From the NCBI RefSeq assembly GCF_900157385.1, contig NZ_LT717701.1, positions 1,523,772 through 1,587,771 on the forward strand: a stretch of DNA of 64,000 bases. Reading direction: 5' to 3'. The translations under genes and the position numbers were made by a program. The stretch comes from Mycobacterium terramassiliense (GTDB lineage: Bacteria; Actinomycetota; Actinomycetes; Mycobacteriales; Mycobacteriaceae). The notes under the pieces are model-generated. The model worked only from the letters and a program-made list of their open reading frames with translations, was not told the origin of the DNA and ran no database searches. Position 1 is the first letter of the stretch, and the number at the start of each line of letters is the position of its first letter. This document shows, piece by piece, positions 7,094-15,616 of the stretch.

Positions 7094-8320
7094 CTAACCG
7101 GCGACGGTCAGCCAGATCAGCACCAGGTTGAGCAGGCTGACCGTTACGGCGACCGCCCAGCCGATCACGGTGGTGACGGGATGGTTGGCGTCGCTACCCA
7201 TCAAATCGCGATTGCTGGTCAGCCTGACCAGCGGAAGCACCGCGAACGGAATGCCGAAGGACAGCACGACCTGGGACAACACGAGCGCGCGGGTCGGGTC
7301 GAAACCGAGAGCCAGGATCGCCACGGCGGGGCACAGCGTGAGCAGTCGGCGCACCAGCATAGGGATCGACCGATGGAGTAGCCCCTGCATGATCATGGCG
7401 CCGGCGTAGGCGCCCACCGACGACGACGCCAGGCCGGAGGCCAGCAGTCCGATCGCAAACAACACCGCGATCAGCGGCCCCAGGGTGTCGTGGACCGCGG
7501 TGTAGGCGCCCTCGATGGATGCCGTTTCGTGGTGGCCCTGCAGGTTGAGCGCGGCGACCAGCAGCATGGCCGCGTTCACCGTGCCGGCGATCGCCATCGC
7601 CAGCACTACGTCCACGCGGGTGACGCGCAGCAGCCAGTGTCGGTCGCGGCCGGCCTCGGGATGTCCGTGCCGATCCAGGACGAGGCCGGAGTGCAGGTAG
7701 ACGGCATGCGGCATCACGGTGGCGCCCAAAATGGCGGCGGCCAGCAGCACGCTTTCGCTGCCACGGAAGCGCGGCACCAGCCCGTCAAGCACGGCATCCG
7801 GCGGCGGGGTCGAGACGAAGAAACTGGCCGCGAAGCCCACGGCGATGACGAGCAACAGGCCGGTGATCACCCGCTCAAAAAGAATCTGGCCGCGACGGTC
7901 CCTGATGGCGAGGAGCAGCAGCGAGATGACCCCGGTGATGATCCCGCCGAGCGGCAGCGGCAGACCGAACAGGATGCGCAGGGCGATCGCCCCGCCGATC
8001 ACTTCCGCGACATCGGTTGCCATGGCCGTGATTTCGGCCTGCCCCCAGAAGGTCAGGCGCACGGGACGGCTCATCCCCCTGCCGATCGCCGCGGGCAGCG
8101 ACCGCCCCGTCACGAGCCCGAGCTTCGCGGACAGGTACTGCACCAGGCCCGCCACCACGTTGGCGGCGACGATGACCCAGAGCAGCAAGTAACCGAGCTG
8201 GGTGCCGGCGCTGACGTTGGCGGCGACGTTGCCCGGGTCGACATATGCGATCGCGGCGACGAACGCCGGACCGAGCAGGTACCAGCTCGATCTGAGCGAT
8301 GCCTGGGTGCCTTCCGCCAA
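7094..8320 (-). CDS. mntH: NRAMP-family divalent metal transporter MntH
   Basis: A 408-residue inner-membrane proton-coupled importer of Mn2+/Fe2+ and related ions. The metal-binding DPGN motif is at residues 28-31 (IAYVDPGNVAANVS), and the second metal motif MPH lies in ATVMPHAVYLHSGL in helix 6. About eleven membrane helices fill the length, which is normal for the family. The start is probably the TTG at 8320; no ATG or GTG occurs nearby in frame. It corresponds to Rv0924c by context. A T-rich stretch at 8340-8360 lies just upstream and may hold the promoter or a metal-regulator site, but I cannot assign a specific box. Confidence 0.93.
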   Translation of the reverse strand: MAEGTQASLRSSWYLLGPAFVAAIAYVDPGNVAANVSAGTQLGYLLLWVIVAANVVAGLVQYLSAKLGLVTGRSLPAAIGRGMSRPVRLTFWGQAEITAMATDVAEVIGGAIALRILFGLPLPLGGIITGVISLLLLAIRDRRGQILFERVITGLLLVIAVGFAASFFVSTPPPDAVLDGLVPRFRGSESVLLAAAILGATVMPHAVYLHSGLVLDRHGHPEAGRDRHWLLRVTRVDVVLAMAIAGTVNAAMLLVAALNLQGHHETASIEGAYTAVHDTLGPLIAVLFAIGLLASGLASSSVGAYAGAMIMQGLLHRSIPMLVRRLLTLCPAVAILALGFDPTRALVLSQVVLSFGIPFAVLPLVRLTSNRDLMGSDANHPVTTVIGWAVAVTVSLLNLVLIWLTVAG

Positions 8321-8416
8321 CCTGTCGACCCTCGATCCACATCCCCGAATAAAAAAGTGAGGTTATCCGAACAGGTCGCCCGCAAGCCATTCGCGGGTCA
8401 GTTGAACGCGGCGCGC

Positions 8417-9493
8417 TCACCCCGGGACGTAGAGTCCCTTTCCGGTGACCAGGGGCAGGTCGAGCGTGGTCACGATGCCCGGCGGGGCGGCCACCACGGC
8501 GGGAATCGCGTTGACGACCCGCATCGCGGTCGCGACCAGCCCGGCATGGTTGTGGTCGCCCAGGCGGCTGCTCAGGCAGACGTCCATGGCGTATGACGGT
8601 TCGCCGGTGATTTCGATGCGATAAGAACCGCCGGGCTGGGCGGGCTGCGGCCATTCGGGGCAGAGATCCTCGCGCAACCGGGTGACGTGCTCCAGGACGA
8701 CGACCGGGTCGCCGTTGACCATCCCGAACACCTCGAACCGCAGCGCCGCGGCGGTGCCCTTGGCGATATGGCCCGACGAGATGTCGAAGTCCTCGGGCGC
8801 CGGCACGCGCACGTACTCCTCGGCGACCGAGTCGAGCGTGATGCCCAGGCCGGCCGCCAGTTGCCGCACCACGGATCCCCACGCCAGGCTGAGGACCCCG
8901 GTCTGCAGCAGCATCGGGATCTCGTCGAGCGGCTTGCCGAACCCCATCACGTCGAACATGACGACGGCGCTGTCGTAGGTGGCGTAGTCGACGATCTCCA
9001 TGCATCGGATCTGCTGGATGTTCTGGCAGGTGCCGGCCAACGCCAGCGGCAGCAGATCGTTGGCGAATCCCGGGTCGATGCCGTTGACGTACAGGCTTGA
9101 ATTGCCTTCTCGCGCCGCGTCTTCCAGGGGGGATATGAGCTCTTCGGGGATCACATTCCATGGGTACTGAAGAAAGACCGGGCCGCTTCCGACGATGTTG
9201 ATCCCGGCGGCGAGCACGCGCCGGTAGTCCTCGAGCGCCTCGGGTAGGCGGTTGTCGGCCAGCGCGTTGTAGACGGCGCACCGGGGGCCGGTCGCAAGCA
9301 CGGCGTCCAGGTCCTTGCTGGCGATCACCCCGGTCGAATCAGGAAGCCCGGCAAGCTCCGCCGCGTCCTTGCCGGCCTTGGCGTCCGAGGAGACCCACAC
9401 GCCGGTGAGTTCGAACTCCGGGTTGGTGATAAGCGCTTTGAGCGCGTGGACACCGACATTGCCGGTGCCCAACTGAACGACGGGGATGGCCAT
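8417..9493 (-). CDS. DapB-like NAD(P)-dependent amine/diaminopentanoate dehydrogenase family protein
   Basis: A 358-residue cytoplasmic protein with an N-terminal Rossmann fold (VVQLGTGNVGVHALKALI, residues 5-22) of the dihydrodipicolinate reductase N-terminal type. It has the DapDH-like central features YVNGIDPGFANDLLPLAL and IVDYATYDSAVVMFDVMGFG. The family includes 2,4-diaminopentanoate dehydrogenases and many mycobacterial members of unknown substrate. The ATG has GAAGGAG seven bases upstream. Position and length match Rv0926c. It follows the SDR gene by 25 bp on the same strand, and the two probably form an operon that may be controlled by the KstR-like site at 10379. Confidence 0.83.
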   Translation of the reverse strand: MAIPVVQLGTGNVGVHALKALITNPEFELTGVWVSSDAKAGKDAAELAGLPDSTGVIASKDLDAVLATGPRCAVYNALADNRLPEALEDYRRVLAAGINIVGSGPVFLQYPWNVIPEELISPLEDAAREGNSSLYVNGIDPGFANDLLPLALAGTCQNIQQIRCMEIVDYATYDSAVVMFDVMGFGKPLDEIPMLLQTGVLSLAWGSVVRQLAAGLGITLDSVAEEYVRVPAPEDFDISSGHIAKGTAAALRFEVFGMVNGDPVVVLEHVTRLREDLCPEWPQPAQPGGSYRIEITGEPSYAMDVCLSSRLGDHNHAGLVATAMRVVNAIPAVVAAPPGIVTTLDLPLVTGKGLYVPG

Positions 9494-9518
9494 GACGGGC
9501 TCCTTCAGCGGTCGGGGT

Positions 9519-10310
9519 TCACAGGTCCGGGACGGGGATGTCGAGGTTGGGGTAGGTGAGACCGCCGTCGACCTCCAGGGTCTTGCCGGTCAAAAAGCTG
9601 CCTGCCGGTGACGCCAAATACACTGCGGCGGCGGCGATGTCGACGGGGTCACCGAGGCGGCGCATCGGCGTCACCTTCTCCATCGGGGCGCGCAGCTCCT
9701 CGTTGGAGGCCACCACGTCCAGCGCCGACGTCAGAATCGAACCCGGCGCGATGGCGTTGACCCGGATGCGCGGGCACAGGTCCAACGCCGCGAGCCGGGT
9801 GTAGTGCGATAGCGCGGCTTTGGCGGTGCCGTAGGCGGCGAAACCGCGCCCGGCCAGGCGGCCCATGGTGGAGGTGATGTTGATGATGCTGCCGCCGCCG
9901 GAGTGCTCCAGCATCAATGGCACCGCCGCGACGGTGAGCGCGTGGGCGGTTGCCACGTTGAAGGTGAACGCCTCCTTGAGGTCCTTCGTCGAGGTGGTCA
10001 GCAAGGTGTTGGGCATGGTGCCACCGACGTTGTTGACGACGATGTCTAGTTTTCCAAAGGCCTCGACGGCCTGGGCGGCCAGCTGCGCGGTGGACTCCGG
10101 GTGGGCCAGGTCGGCGGCGACGGCGTGGGCGCGGCGACCGGTGGCGCGGACCTCTTCGGCGACGGCGTCTAGTTGGGACTGGGTGCGCGACGCGATGAGC
10201 ACATCGGCGCCTGCCTCGGCGAAAGCCAACGCGATGGCCGCACCGAGGCCACGCCCGCCACCGGTGATGACGGCGACTTTGTCGTCCAGACGGAACCTGT
10301 CAAGGATCAT
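9519..10310 (-). CDS. Short-chain dehydrogenase/reductase (Rv0927c type)
   Basis: A 263-residue classical SDR. The cofactor motif is TGGGRGLG near residue 15, the NNVGG stretch corresponds to NNAG, the catalytic Ser lies in IINITSTMGR, and YGTAK is the YxxxK motif. The end LEVDGGLTYPNLDIPVPDL is typical of FabG-like proteins. The ATG at 10310 (MILDRFRLDDK) has AGAGAGG five bases upstream; the open frame to 10367 is probably not translated. It is the first gene of a two-gene unit with the DapB-like gene. A KstR-type palindrome lies 69 bp upstream of the start, which would tie the pair to lipid or sterol catabolism; that is an inference. Confidence 0.9.
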   Translation of the reverse strand: MILDRFRLDDKVAVITGGGRGLGAAIALAFAEAGADVLIASRTQSQLDAVAEEVRATGRRAHAVAADLAHPESTAQLAAQAVEAFGKLDIVVNNVGGTMPNTLLTTSTKDLKEAFTFNVATAHALTVAAVPLMLEHSGGGSIINITSTMGRLAGRGFAAYGTAKAALSHYTRLAALDLCPRIRVNAIAPGSILTSALDVVASNEELRAPMEKVTPMRRLGDPVDIAAAAVYLASPAGSFLTGKTLEVDGGLTYPNLDIPVPDL

Positions 10311-10378
10311 TGCGGCCTCTCTGTTCGAGTCGTCGGCGACACCGTAACAAAACCCGCCGACTCCCATTCCGGCATTTC

Positions 10379-10392
10379 TGAAACAGGTTCTA
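10379..10392. promoter_or_regulatory. KstR-like operator upstream of the SDR gene
   Basis: TGAAACAGGTTCTA fits the known KstR motif pattern TnnAACnnGTTnnA at every fixed position. It is less symmetrical than the two perfect copies at 24220 and 43527. It lies 69 bp ahead of the SDR start at 10310. Confidence 0.5.
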
Positions 10393-10447
10393 GTTTGTCA
10401 TACGGGCGTCGGGATGCAATGGCCCCGACGGCGGCAATTGCATGCTT

Positions 10448-10502
10448 GTTCACCCGGTGCGGAACGCCGGGCAGAATTCTCCGAACGTTAACCTTGTTAC
10501 TG
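10448..10502 (+). promoter_or_regulatory. Possible PHO-box-like region upstream of pstS3
   Basis: A GTTCACC heptamer (10448-10454) and a GTTAACC heptamer (10487-10493) resemble half-sites recognised by PhoP/RegX3-type phosphate regulators, which control pst operons in actinobacteria. The expected 11-bp tandem spacing is not clearly present, so this is weak. Together they lie 90-145 bp before the pstS3 start. Confidence 0.3.
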
Positions 10503-10591
10503 TTAGCTACATGGCTGCGTGTGAAGGCTGGTTGCCGAGCCGCGGCCTCCCGGCGGCGGCGACGTTTCATCCCTACTGTTAAGGAAGCGAA

Positions 10592-11716
10592 TTGAAACCG
10601 AACCGATTTGGCGCCGCGCTGGGTGTGCTGGGATGCGCCGCACTGGTGATATCCGGGTGTGGCAATGACAACAACAATGCGAGCGGTGGAGGTGCCTCCA
10701 CGGGTGCGTCGGGTGCATCGACGGGCAGCGTGAATTGCGGGGGGAAGAAGACCCTGAAGGCCAGCGGCTCCACGGCCCAGGCCAACGCGATGACCCGCTT
10801 CGTCAATGCGTTCGAACAGGCCTGCCCCGGTCAGACCCTGAACTACACCGCCAACGGTTCAGGTGCCGGAATCAGCGAATTCAACGGTAACCAAACCGAT
10901 TTCGGTGGGTCCGACTCGCCGTTGGCCCCCAACGAATACACCGCGGCCCAGCAGCGCTGCGGCTCGCCGGCGTGGAACCTGCCTGTGGTGTTCGGCCCGA
11001 TCGCGATCACCTACAACGTCAAGGGCGTCAGTTCGCTGAATCTGGACGGCCAGACCGCGGCCAAGATCTTCAACGGCGCCATCACCACCTGGAACGATCC
11101 GGCGATCGCGGGCCTCAACGGCGGCACCACCTTGCCGGCCGAACCGATTCACGTCGTCTTCCGTAACGACCAATCCGGGACCACGGACAACTTCCAGCAC
11201 TACCTTGATGCGGCCTCCAACGGTGCGTGGGGCAAGGGCGCGGGCAAGACGTTCAACGGCGGTGTCGGTGAGGGCGCCAAGGGCAACGACGGCACCTCGG
11301 CCGCGATCAAGGCCACCGAGGGATCGATCACCTACAACGAATGGTCGTTCGCCAAGGCCCAGAACCTGAACATGGCCAAGATCGTCACCCCGGCCGGCCC
11401 CGACGCGGTCGCCATCAGCGCCGACTCCGTCGGCAAGACGATCTCCGGTGCCACCGTCAAGGGCCAGGGCAACGACCTGGTGCTCGACACCAACTCGTTC
11501 TACAAGCCGACGCAGCCGGGCTCCTACCCGATCGTGCTGGCGACCTACGAGATCGTCTGCTCGAAGTACCCCGACTCGCAGGTCGGCACGGCGGTGAAGG
11601 CGTTCCTGCAGAGCACCATCGGGGCGGGCCAAAACGGCTTGGCGGACAACGGATACATCCCGATTCCGGACTCCTTCAACTCCAAGTTGTCGACCGCGGT
11701 CAACGCAATCGCGTGA
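10592..11716 (+). CDS. pstS3: Phosphate-binding lipoprotein PstS (PstS3 type)
   Basis: A 374-residue periplasmic phosphate receptor. The signal peptide ends in the lipobox VISGC, with lipidated Cys23. A Ser/Gly linker follows, and then the PstS fold with KASGSTAQANAMTRFV, GSGAGISEFNG and RNDQSGTTDNFQ, which hold the phosphate-binding serine, threonine and aspartate contacts. The start is a TTG with AAGGA six bases upstream; the length equals that of Rv0928. It opens a pstS-pstC-pstA operon. The ATPase pstB is not in the window. Phosphate starvation control is expected for the family but only weakly visible upstream. Confidence 0.95.
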   Translation: MKPNRFGAALGVLGCAALVISGCGNDNNNASGGGASTGASGASTGSVNCGGKKTLKASGSTAQANAMTRFVNAFEQACPGQTLNYTANGSGAGISEFNGNQTDFGGSDSPLAPNEYTAAQQRCGSPAWNLPVVFGPIAITYNVKGVSSLNLDGQTAAKIFNGAITTWNDPAIAGLNGGTTLPAEPIHVVFRNDQSGTTDNFQHYLDAASNGAWGKGAGKTFNGGVGEGAKGNDGTSAAIKATEGSITYNEWSFAKAQNLNMAKIVTPAGPDAVAISADSVGKTISGATVKGQGNDLVLDTNSFYKPTQPGSYPIVLATYEIVCSKYPDSQVGTAVKAFLQSTIGAGQNGLADNGYIPIPDSFNSKLSTAVNAIA

Positions 11717-11727
11717 TCCGGGATGTC

Positions 11728-12720
11728 ATGACTCGCGGAGCGATCGCCACCTCCTCGACGGGGGCTCAGCCTGCGCTGAAGGTGACCGACCCGCACAAGG
11801 CGCACCGCGGCGACCGACTGTTCAAGTTGGTCGCCGCGGCGGCCGGGTCAACGATCGTCATCGCGATCGGGCTGATCGCGATATTCCTGTTGGTGCGCGC
11901 CATCCCGGCGTTGCGCGCGAACCACGCGAATTTCTTCACGAGCGCCGAATTCAACACCACCAAGGCCGACCATCTGGCGTTCGGTATCCGTGACTTGTTC
12001 ATGGTCACGGTGCTGAGTTCGTTGAGCGCACTGCTGGTGGCGGTGCCGATCGCGGTCGGCATCGCGATATTTCTCACCCAGTACGCGCCCAAACGGCTCG
12101 CACGACCTTTCGGCGCGATGGTTGACCTGCTCGCCGCGGTGCCGTCGATCATTTTCGGGTTGTGGGGAATCTTCGTGCTGGCGCCCAAACTCGAACCCAT
12201 CGCGGTATTCCTCAACCGCAACCTGGGCTGGTTCTTTTTGTTCAAGCAGGGCAACGTTTCCCTGGCCGGCGGTGGCACCATATTCACCGCCGGCATCGTG
12301 CTGTCGGTGATGATCCTGCCGATCATCACCTCGGTATCGCGGGAAGTGTTCCGGCAGACCCCACCCATTCAGATGGAAGCGGCGCAGGCATTGGGCGCCA
12401 CGAAGTGGGAGGTAGTGCGGATGACCGTGCTGCCGTTCGGCCGCAGCGGTGTCATCGCGGCGTCCATGCTGGGGTTGGGCCGCGCCCTGGGTGAGACCGT
12501 GGCCGTGCTGATCATCCTGCGGTCGGCCGCCCGGGCCGGCAACTGGTCGCTGTTCGACGGCGGCTACACGTTCGCCTCCAAGATCGCTTCCGCGGCAGCA
12601 GAATTCAGTGAACCGCTGCCCACCGGGGCCTACATCTCCGCCGGCTTCGCGCTGTTCGTTCTGACGTTCATCGTCAACGCGACGGCTCGTGCGATCGCGG
12701 GGGGGAAGGTCAACGGATGA
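11728..12720 (+). CDS. pstC2: Phosphate ABC transporter permease PstC
   Basis: A 330-residue inner-membrane permease with six predicted helices. It has the conserved PstC stretch VDLLAAVPSIIFGLWGIFVLAPKL (shown in parts: VDLLAAVPSIIFG, LWGIFVLAPKL) and the ATPase-contacting EAA loop EAAQALGATKWEVVRMTVLP. I take the ATG at 11728; a GTG at 11713 that overlaps the pstS stop is possible. It lies 11 bp after pstS3. The unusually long lumenal segment after helix 1 is normal for mycobacterial PstC. It pairs with PstA downstream to form the channel and corresponds to Rv0929. Confidence 0.93.
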   Translation: MTRGAIATSSTGAQPALKVTDPHKAHRGDRLFKLVAAAAGSTIVIAIGLIAIFLLVRAIPALRANHANFFTSAEFNTTKADHLAFGIRDLFMVTVLSSLSALLVAVPIAVGIAIFLTQYAPKRLARPFGAMVDLLAAVPSIIFGLWGIFVLAPKLEPIAVFLNRNLGWFFLFKQGNVSLAGGGTIFTAGIVLSVMILPIITSVSREVFRQTPPIQMEAAQALGATKWEVVRMTVLPFGRSGVIAASMLGLGRALGETVAVLIILRSAARAGNWSLFDGGYTFASKIASAAAEFSEPLPTGAYISAGFALFVLTFIVNATARAIAGGKVNG

Positions 12721-12741
12721 TCCGCGCCGGCGACGATGCAG

Positions 12742-12807
12742 TGGGGGCACCGCCCGCTTGCGGGGGACGTAGCGACGAGGTGGGGGCACCTCCCACCTGT
12801 GAGGGAC
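12742..12807. repeat. Two copies of a 27-bp GC-rich hairpin repeat between pstC and pstA
   Basis: Copies lie at 12742-12768 and 12781-12807, 39 bp apart. Each begins TGGGGGCACC and ends GGGAC; the first contains the hairpin CCCGC-TT-GCGGG. A third copy, in reverse orientation, lies inside the SDR gene at 29724-29750 and matches the first at 26 of 27 bases. The pair separates pstC from pstA by 94 bp, longer than the usual spacing in such an operon, and could act on mRNA folding. Confidence 0.7.
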
Positions 12808-12814
12808 GGCGCGC

Positions 12815-13717
12815 ATGACGATCGACGCGCTCGACCTGCCGGTCAAACCCGATGTCTTCAGCCCGCTGAGCCTGCGGCGGCGGATCACCAACAACGCCGC
12901 GACGACGTTCTTCGTCGCCTCGTTCATCGCGGCCCTGGTGCCGCTGGTCTGGGTGCTGGGAGTGGTGATCGCGCGAGGTTGGTACGCCGTCACCCGCTCG
13001 GGCTGGTGGACCCACTCACTGCGCGGCGTGCTGCCGGAGCAGTTTGCCGGCGGCGTGTACCACGCGCTGTACGGGACGGTGGTGCAGGCGGGGGTGGCCG
13101 GGCTGCTGTCGGTGCCGCTGGGGTTGATGACCGCGGTGTTCTTGGTGGAATACGGCTCCGGCCGGCTGGTGCGGGTGACGACCTTCATGGTCGACGTGCT
13201 CGCCGGGGTGCCCTCGATCGTGGCGGCGCTGTTCATCTTCAGCCTGTGGATCGCCACCCTGGGCTTCCAGCAGAGCGCCTTCGCCGTGTCGCTGGCGTTG
13301 GTATTGCTGATGTTGCCGGTGGTGGTGCGGTCCACCGAGGAGATGCTCAGGTTGGTGCCCGACGACCTGCGGGAAGCCAGTTACGCGCTGGGCGTTCCGA
13401 AATGGAAGACCATCGTGCGGATCGTCATTCCGATCGCGATGCCGGGCATCGTGTCCGGTGTCCTGTTGTCCGTCGCGCGCGTCATCGGCGAAACCGCGCC
13501 GGTGCTGGTGCTGGTCGGCTACAGCCGTTCCATCAACATGGACATGTTCCACGGCAACATGGCGTCGCTGCCGCTGCTGATCTACACCGAGCTCACCAAC
13601 CCGGAGCACGCCGGTTTCCTGCGGATCTGGGGCGCGGCGCTGAGCCTGATCATCATCGTGGCGGTGATCAACCTGCTGGCCGGGGCGTTTCGCTTCCTGT
13701 CGAACCGGCGGCGCTGA
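12815..13717 (+). CDS. pstA1: Phosphate ABC transporter permease PstA
   Basis: A 300-residue inner-membrane permease, partner of PstC. It has six predicted helices, the conserved FMVDVLAGVPSIVAALFIF segment and the EAA loop REASYALGVPKWKTIVRIV. The ATG at 12815 starts MTIDALDLPVKPDV; a GAGGGACG sequence seven bases upstream, at the end of the second 27-bp repeat, could serve as the ribosome-binding site. It corresponds to Rv0930. In M. tuberculosis further pst genes follow, but here the convergent ku gene begins 7 bp after the stop, so the import complex needs an ATPase encoded elsewhere. Confidence 0.93.
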   Translation: MTIDALDLPVKPDVFSPLSLRRRITNNAATTFFVASFIAALVPLVWVLGVVIARGWYAVTRSGWWTHSLRGVLPEQFAGGVYHALYGTVVQAGVAGLLSVPLGLMTAVFLVEYGSGRLVRVTTFMVDVLAGVPSIVAALFIFSLWIATLGFQQSAFAVSLALVLLMLPVVVRSTEEMLRLVPDDLREASYALGVPKWKTIVRIVIPIAMPGIVSGVLLSVARVIGETAPVLVLVGYSRSINMDMFHGNMASLPLLIYTELTNPEHAGFLRIWGAALSLIIIVAVINLLAGAFRFLSNRRR

Positions 13718-13724
13718 GGCCCAG

Positions 13725-14633
13725 TCAGGACCTCGAGGCGGTCTTCTTCGCGGGCGTCTTCTTCGCGGTGCTCTTCTTGGCTGCCGCCTTCTTCGGCGGC
13801 GCCTTTTTCGCCGCCGCCTTCTTGGCGGGCGCCTTGCCGTCGCCGGAGCGCGCCTTGACGCTGGCCTCGAGCTTGGCCAGCAGGTCGGCAACGTCTTCCG
13901 TCTCGTCCAGTTGCTTGGGCTGGTCCTCGACGGTAAACGCTTCGCCGCCTTCGAGTTTCGCCTCGATCAGCTCCTGCAGCTGTTCCTGGTAGGTGTCGTG
14001 GTAGCGGTCGGGATTGAAGTCTTCGGCCATCGACTCCACCACCTGGCCGGCCATCTTGAGTTCCGCGGGCTTGATGTCGACCTTCTTGTCCAGCACGGGG
14101 AAGTCGGGATCGCGGATCTCGTCGGGCCACAGCAAGGTGTGCACCACCATGACGTCGCGCTTGCCGAAGTCCTTGACGCGCAAGGCGGCCAGCCTGGTCT
14201 TGTTGCGCAGGGTGAAATGAACGATCGCCATCCGATCGGTCTCGGCGAGCGTCTTAGCCAGCAGTACATAGGATTTGGACGACTTCGAATCCGGCTCGAG
14301 AAAGTAGCTGCGGTCGAACAGCATCGGGTCGACGTCGCTGGCCGGGACGAACTCGAGCACCTCGATTTCGCGGCTCCGTTCTTCGGGCAGCGTGGCGATG
14401 TCGTCGTCGGTGATGATTACCGATTGACCGTCGTCGGACTCGAAGGCCCGGGCGATATCACGGTATTCGACGACCTCGCCGTCCTTCTCGCAGATGCGTT
14501 GGTAGCGGATGCGGCCGTTGTCCTTGGCGTGGACCTGATGGAACTTGATGTCGTGGTCCTCGGTGGCGCTGTACACCTTGACCGGCACGTTCACCAGCCC
14601 GAACGCGATCGAACCCTTCCAGATGGAGCGCAT
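13725..14633 (-). CDS. ku: DNA end-binding protein Ku (NHEJ)
   Basis: A 302-residue prokaryotic Ku. It forms a homodimeric ring around double-strand ends and recruits LigD. The N-terminal signature MRSIWKGSIAFGLVNVPVKV and the core segments FHQVHAKDNGRIRYQRICE and DRSYFLEPD are present. After the core (about residue 255) comes a lysine/alanine/proline tail with repeated AKK units (residues 268-300), known in mycobacterial Ku to add DNA binding and bridging. It ends 7 bp from pstA on the opposite strand. In M. tuberculosis ku is directly divergent from ligD; here a sugar kinase and a polyol dehydrogenase lie between them. Confidence 0.96.
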   Translation of the reverse strand: MRSIWKGSIAFGLVNVPVKVYSATEDHDIKFHQVHAKDNGRIRYQRICEKDGEVVEYRDIARAFESDDGQSVIITDDDIATLPEERSREIEVLEFVPASDVDPMLFDRSYFLEPDSKSSKSYVLLAKTLAETDRMAIVHFTLRNKTRLAALRVKDFGKRDVMVVHTLLWPDEIRDPDFPVLDKKVDIKPAELKMAGQVVESMAEDFNPDRYHDTYQEQLQELIEAKLEGGEAFTVEDQPKQLDETEDVADLLAKLEASVKARSGDGKAPAKKAAAKKAPPKKAAAKKSTAKKTPAKKTASRS

Positions 14634-14704
14634 GCACTCAGTATGCCCATACCGTCTTCAGCAAAACAGCGCGGTGGGCCGCGCGCCGGGATAGTCGGGC
14701 ACAG

Positions 14705-15616
14705 CTAATTTCCCGCCCGGGTGGAATGAGCGCGCAGGGCGGCACGGTCGGGGATGTCGGCCCCGGCGCGGCCGACGGTCAACGCGGACAACAGGCTGGC
14801 GGATTCGAGCGCCGCCGTCAGCACATCGAGCCCGATCCGGCCCAAGGCGGCTCGCCGGTCGGCCCCCAGAAAGCCCCAGAGCGCGTCGAGCAGGCCGACC
14901 ATGAACGCGTCGCCGGCGCCGACGGTGTCCACCACCGCGACCGGCCTGGCGGCCACCCGGGCCCGCCCGGCCGAGCAGAACGCCGTGGCGCCCCGGTCGC
15001 CCATCGTCACGACGACGAGCGCGGGCCCCGACGCCAGCCACGCCCGGGCGGTCCACTCGGGCTCGCGGTCGGGATCGATCCACCTCAGGTCCTCGTCGCT
15101 GGCCTTGACGATGTCGCTGCGTTCGACGAGGCGGGCGATGCGGTCGCGTGCCACATCCCGGTCACCGATGAGCGAGGGGCGCACGTTGGGGTCGAAACTG
15201 ACGGTGGCCGACGCGCGGTACGCGTCGAGCAGCGCCGCGACCGCCAGGCAGCCCGGCTCGCGCACCGCGGCAAGCGATCCGGTGTGGGCGAACAACGGCG
15301 GCGGGACTTCCGGAGTGCCGGAAAGCCGCCAATCCAGGTCGAACGTATATGCCGCCGAGCCGTCATCCGCGATGGTTGCGACCGCGGTCGGCGTCTGGTG
15401 CGCCGAGGTGCTGCCCGGAACCAGTTGTGCACCAGAGGCTTTGACGTAGCCGGCGATGCGGCGGCCGCGTTGGTCGTCGCCGATGTGGGTCAAAAAGTCG
15501 ACATCGCGACCCAGCCGGGCGAGTCCGGCGGCGACGTTGAGCGGGCTTCCGCCGACGTGCTCGACATGATCGACAATGTCGATCAATGCCTCGCCGATCA
15601 CCAGCCCCCGGGTCAC
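14705..15616 (-). CDS. PfkB-family carbohydrate kinase (probable fructokinase)
   Basis: A 303-residue ribokinase-fold kinase. It starts at the GTG at 15616 (VTRGLVIGEALIDIV), which overlaps the stop of the dehydrogenase by four bases (GTGA), so translation is coupled. The N-terminal GGSPLNVAAGLARLG is PfkB signature 1. The C-terminal VVDTVGAGDAFMVGLL is signature 2, with the GAGD anion hole and the catalytic Asp. Because its partner oxidises a polyol to a ketose, I infer that it phosphorylates fructose or a related ketose. A link to DNA repair is not suggested beyond location. The frame is open upstream to 15973, but that is antiparallel shadow of the dehydrogenase gene. Confidence 0.88.
   Translation of the reverse strand: MTRGLVIGEALIDIVDHVEHVGGSPLNVAAGLARLGRDVDFLTHIGDDQRGRRIAGYVKASGAQLVPGSTSAHQTPTAVATIADDGSAAYTFDLDWRLSGTPEVPPPLFAHTGSLAAVREPGCLAVAALLDAYRASATVSFDPNVRPSLIGDRDVARDRIARLVERSDIVKASDEDLRWIDPDREPEWTARAWLASGPALVVVTMGDRGATAFCSAGRARVAARPVAVVDTVGAGDAFMVGLLDALWGFLGADRRAALGRIGLDVLTAALESASLLSALTVGRAGADIPDRAALRAHSTRAGN

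Noticed and set aside
6729..7097. 122-residue plus-strand frame downstream of mntH
   Set aside because: No ribosome-binding site, biased Arg/Ser composition and no recognisable motif; the mntH 3' end overlaps its tail.
8340..8360. Specific manganese-regulator box before mntH
   Set aside because: The stretch is T-rich but I could not find a convincing inverted repeat.
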